DNA from: Candidatus Parvarchaeota archaeon
Lineage (GTDB): Archaea; Nanobdellota; Nanobdellia; Parvarchaeales; Parvarchaeaceae
Direction of reading: 5' to 3'
NCBI GenBank assembly: GCA_023378865.1
Contig: JAMCSP010000034.1
Coordinates: forward strand, 1-32,940
Length of the DNA: 32,940 bases
The translations under genes were made by a program, and so were the position numbers. Position 1 is the stretch's first letter. Each line of letters opens with the position of its first letter. This document shows, one piece after another, positions 30,433 through 32,940 of this stretch. The notes below the pieces were generated by a model. The model was not told the DNA's origin. It saw only the letters and a program-made list of their open reading frames with translations, and searched no databases.

Positions 30433-32940
30433 TTAACCTTCAAGCGCAATGACTGCATCGTTTGGAGAAGAACATACTCCTCCACCAAGGCCTGTTGTTC
30501 CTGAAACTGAATATATGCCGACAGGCAGGTTTATGTTACTTGCAGCTAAGGTTATACACTGAGTAGTACTTCCAGAGGATATGCTTGCGCCTGTTAAGGT
30601 ATTTGTTAAATCATATGATGCGTAGCCTGGCGAGCCTGCTGCCAAGTAGATATCTGCATTGCCACCTGACCAAGTAACTGAAAAACCATATTTCTGACTA
30701 CTGCTACCGGTAATTTCTGCGTATCCCACAGGAGTTATACTCCCAAAACTTGTAGATGGCATTGAACCGCTTGGAGGATACTCTCTTGCAAACATCCAAT
30801 TAAAATCTTCCCTATATGCATATGCACTTCCAAGAGTATTCCAGGACATAAGAGTTATATATAAATTACTACCAGAAAATGTAAAACCACTATTTACACT
30901 TGCTGATTGACCAGTAGAACTATCTATATACGGGGGTAATAATCCAACATATGAACTATATGTACTGGAACCATCATATTTAGTCTCTGCGTATTGCCAG
31001 TCCCCTGAAACGGAGCCTTTTTCATTATTTCCATGCGAATAGGTACCACTTGCTCCGAAACCACATGAAGTGCCTGTTCTAACGTTATAACTACAGCTGG
31101 TAGTTAAATAACGGTCTGACATATAATCTTGGAAAAGTTGATAACAACCGCCATTACTACAGTCTACACTCTGCCCTCCTGATTGTGTTCCCATCCCCCA
31201 TAATGGCGGAGAGTTAGATGCGGTGCAACTGGTATGAGTAGGGCCAACGCTGCAGCTAGGAGCGCCTGGCACAGCACTATAATTACCGATACCAGCTACA
31301 CCATTATCGGATCCTTCTGCGTTAGTAATATTAAAATTTGTTTCTACTATGGTTGGCTTATTGGGTATGGGATCTGAAGTATATATTGTGTCAGCATAAC
31401 CAGAGTACCCAATGGGGTACCAGGCTCCAGTGGTATAGATAGCATTTATTTTACCAGATGCAGAACCAGGATAGCTAACTGTCTGTTGCGATATGCTAGC
31501 ATCAGCTTCTGAGGATGCAATACTAAAATCAGATGTACTTGTATCTCCATTTGCATAGGCAAGGAAAATATTTGCGCCGTTGTCATACTCACCGTAGGTA
31601 CTAGACAGTTGAGGAGCTTCCCCTACCTGGCCGGAATACTGTGAAAAGAAATTTGTTGATGGAAAACCAAAGCCCATGTATATAACTGCAGAGGAATATG
31701 AACCTATAGAAAAAGGAAGCTTAAGCCAGTATATTGTGCTGCTATAAGTACTATTACCAAGTTCTAACCATGAAGGTATTACCTGCCCTGAAGATGTGAA
31801 GAAAAGAACATTCTGCATGTTATTACTTTCAAATTGGCCGTAATTACCTGCATTAAACTCTATTCTTTGCTGAAAACCGCTTGGAATTGACTGAGAATTC
31901 CCCGCATTGCTTATTGTTACAGGTATATAAAAGATTACTCCTGATGGAACAGAAGTCGGATACTGCTGGGAGTAATCTATACTACCGCTTGTACCTGCAA
32001 GAATTGAAGATGGAGAGTTGGACTGTGTGTACTTTTGACCTGATGCGGTCAGCAAATCCCCTGGAATGTATACGTTGTAAGTTCCTGGAATTGAACTTGC
32101 AGACAAAGAAGTTGAACTACCTGTAGGCTCGCCTGAACCCATTATTACTGCCCAGCTTGTCCCGCTGTTCAGACCGCTCTCAGTAAATGTAGTTACGCAG
32201 TCCCAGTAATTGACACTAAATATATTTGTACTCCCTTCCAAATATCCTACGCTTGTGGCATTATAATTGCATCCAAGGTTTTCTACATCTCCTTGAGTCA
32301 CAGGTTCATCAGAAACCGTAGTTATTCCTGTAGTAGTTATTGGTATTGAATTTGTCACTGCAGTGTATGAAGACTGTTTTCCTGTGTAGGTTATCCTCCA
32401 GCTATAAGAATTATAAGAAGAAGGCAATCCTGAACTGAAGGTAGTTATACATGTCCATGGTGTAAACTGTACTGTATAGCCCATCTGCACCGAGGATAAA
32501 GCAGAATTGCAGTCAAGGTTGTCACTCACTGCACTTGAAGGATAACTTTCAACCGTAACTACATTATTTCTTTTGAAGATGGCATTGCTGCCTACGCTTA
32601 CAAATGAGTCTGAAGATCCATTATAGGATGCATTCCATTTACCGCCCGACGGCAGAGCTGTTTCCGTGAAGGTTGTAGTACAACTCCATGGATTAAAATT
32701 ATTTCCTGATGAGCCCTGTTCAGCTGCTATCGAATCTGTACAATTCAATTCATTCAAAGGATAGCCGGAAGATGATGCTATATAAGAAGACACTGCTGGT
32801 ATATCTTTTTGTGATATTGTTATTATACTCCCAGTAGAAACTGCCGAAGTGGAAACGCCATCATAATCTGTTATATACCACTGCTGACCTGAAGGCAGAC
32901 CTGTTTCACTGAAGGTTGTAGTACAGTTCCATGCACTGAA
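30433..32940 (-). CDS. Large repeat-containing surface protein, partial (C-terminal 835 aa)
   Basis: The frame stays open from the stop at 30433 to the right edge of the window; the track's start at 32793 is only an internal GTG. Four tandem repeats of about 80 residues come first, each opening 'F-x-x-W-x-C-x-T-T-F-[ST]-x-x-x-LPSG' (for example 'FNPWSCTTTFTETALPSG'), a motif of extracellular proteins in acidophilic archaea. A DUF2341-like domain follows ('FQQRIEFNAGNY...VIPSWLELGNSTYSSTIYWLKLPFSIGSYSSAVIYMGFG', 'GEAPQLSSTYGEYDNGANIF'). A cysteine-rich beta region and an 83-residue module with 'WSGGNADIYLAAGSPGYAS' and 'GLGGGVC' complete it. It is almost certainly exported; the N-terminus and any signal peptide lie outside. 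It may be an S-layer-like or adhesive protein. Confidence 0.85.
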   Translation of the reverse strand, partial: FSAWNCTTTFSETGLPSGQQWYITDYDGVSTSAVSTGSIITISQKDIPAVSSYIASSSGYPLNELNCTDSIAAEQGSSGNNFNPWSCTTTFTETALPSGGKWNASYNGSSDSFVSVGSNAIFKRNNVVTVESYPSSAVSDNLDCNSALSSVQMGYTVQFTPWTCITTFSSGLPSSYNSYSWRITYTGKQSSYTAVTNSIPITTTGITTVSDEPVTQGDVENLGCNYNATSVGYLEGSTNIFSVNYWDCVTTFTESGLNSGTSWAVIMGSGEPTGSSTSLSASSIPGTYNVYIPGDLLTASGQKYTQSNSPSSILAGTSGSIDYSQQYPTSVPSGVIFYIPVTISNAGNSQSIPSGFQQRIEFNAGNYGQFESNNMQNVLFFTSSGQVIPSWLELGNSTYSSTIYWLKLPFSIGSYSSAVIYMGFGFPSTNFFSQYSGQVGEAPQLSSTYGEYDNGANIFLAYANGDTSTSDFSIASSEADASISQQTVSYPGSASGKINAIYTTGAWYPIGYSGYADTIYTSDPIPNKPTIVETNFNITNAEGSDNGVAGIGNYSAVPGAPSCSVGPTHTSCTASNSPPLWGMGTQSGGQSVDCSNGGCYQLFQDYMSDRYLTTSCSYNVRTGTSCGFGASGTYSHGNNEKGSVSGDWQYAETKYDGSSTYSSYVGLLPPYIDSSTGQSASVNSGFTFSGSNLYITLMSWNTLGSAYAYREDFNWMFAREYPPSGSMPSTSFGSITPVGYAEITGSSSQKYGFSVTWSGGNADIYLAAGSPGYASYDLTNTLTGASISSGSTTQCITLAASNINLPVGIYSVSGTTGLGGGVCSSPNDAVIALEG
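30436..30684 (-). other. C-terminal surface module shared with 4636-4875
   Basis: These 83 residues share W-SGG, Y-A-x-G-x-x-GYAS, a central Cys, LP-x-x-x-Y and GxGGGxC with the last 80 residues of the protein at 4633-5940. The two proteins are otherwise dissimilar. Confidence 0.65.
31950..32940 (-). repeat. Four tandem about 80-residue surface-protein repeats (coding)
   Basis: Repeat units begin near 32940, 32697, 32466 and 32220 on the minus strand. Each opens with a TTF-x-x-x-LPSG-like stretch, carries W/Y-rich strands and, in the first three, ends with a second cysteine ('LNC', 'LDC', 'LGC'). They are diverged at DNA level, so this is an old protein repeat and not a recent duplication. 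The first unit is cut by the window edge or preceded by more units. Confidence 0.75.

Noticed and set aside
32791-32793. GTG start listed for the right-end surface protein
   Set aside because: The frame continues open to base 32940 and encodes another copy of the same repeat (FSAWNCTTTFSETGLPSG), so this codon is internal and the gene is partial.

Overview
The window looks like the genome of a small, AT-rich archaeon, most likely an acidophilic DPANN lineage of the Parvarchaeota/Micrarchaeota (ARMAN) type. The clade is an inference. Support comes from archaea-specific families (GTP-dependent dephospho-CoA kinase, single-domain KaiC-like ATPase, archaeal IF-containing FKBPs), very short intergenic gaps and frequent 4-bp gene overlaps. 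TATA-like boxes sit repeatedly about 26 nt upstream of start codons, which suggests leaderless transcripts. Surface proteins carry 'TTFTETxLPSG' repeats and a DUF2341-like domain. I saw no rRNA, tRNA, CRISPR array or transposase.

Layout. 1-660: truncated membrane-protein gene and a 416-bp AT-rich gap. 660-6603 (minus strand): unknown soluble protein, TauE/SafE transporter, cytosolic FKBP, two paralogous anchored surface proteins with a small membrane protein between them, and a membrane-tethered FKBP; this reads as a surface-protein and folding neighbourhood. 6764-9812 (plus): processive GT2 glycosyltransferase, SCAGH-motif protein, histidine phosphatase and dephospho-CoA kinase. 9896-10456: minimal HGD-type kinase. 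10594-13830: two divergent ABC-2 exporter operons. 13809-16275 (minus): Sua5, an MFS transporter and a small membrane protein.

16356-21047 is the most unusual block. A minus-strand operon encodes a KaiC-like ATPase, a stand-alone V4R ligand-binding protein and an ANL-type adenylate-forming enzyme. A second, shorter ANL-like protein converges on it and an SPFH/stomatin protein lies upstream. The arrangement suggests a small-molecule sensing or activation module. 21121-24664 holds a NitT/TauT-type ABC importer with a two-domain fused permease, a detached AAA-associated C-terminal domain encoded on the opposite strand, and a transglutaminase-like protein. 24703-25968 is another MFS transporter.

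26103-27525 is a GH15 (glucoamylase)-like gene split by an exact 73-bp tandem duplication; removing one copy restores a 449-codon frame. UspA, a GNAT protein with an unusual missing start codon, and a membrane protein/predicted pseudokinase pair follow. The right end (30433-32940) is the C-terminal 835 residues of a large repeat-bearing surface protein that runs off the window. Its final domain resembles the last domain of the surface protein at 4633-5940.
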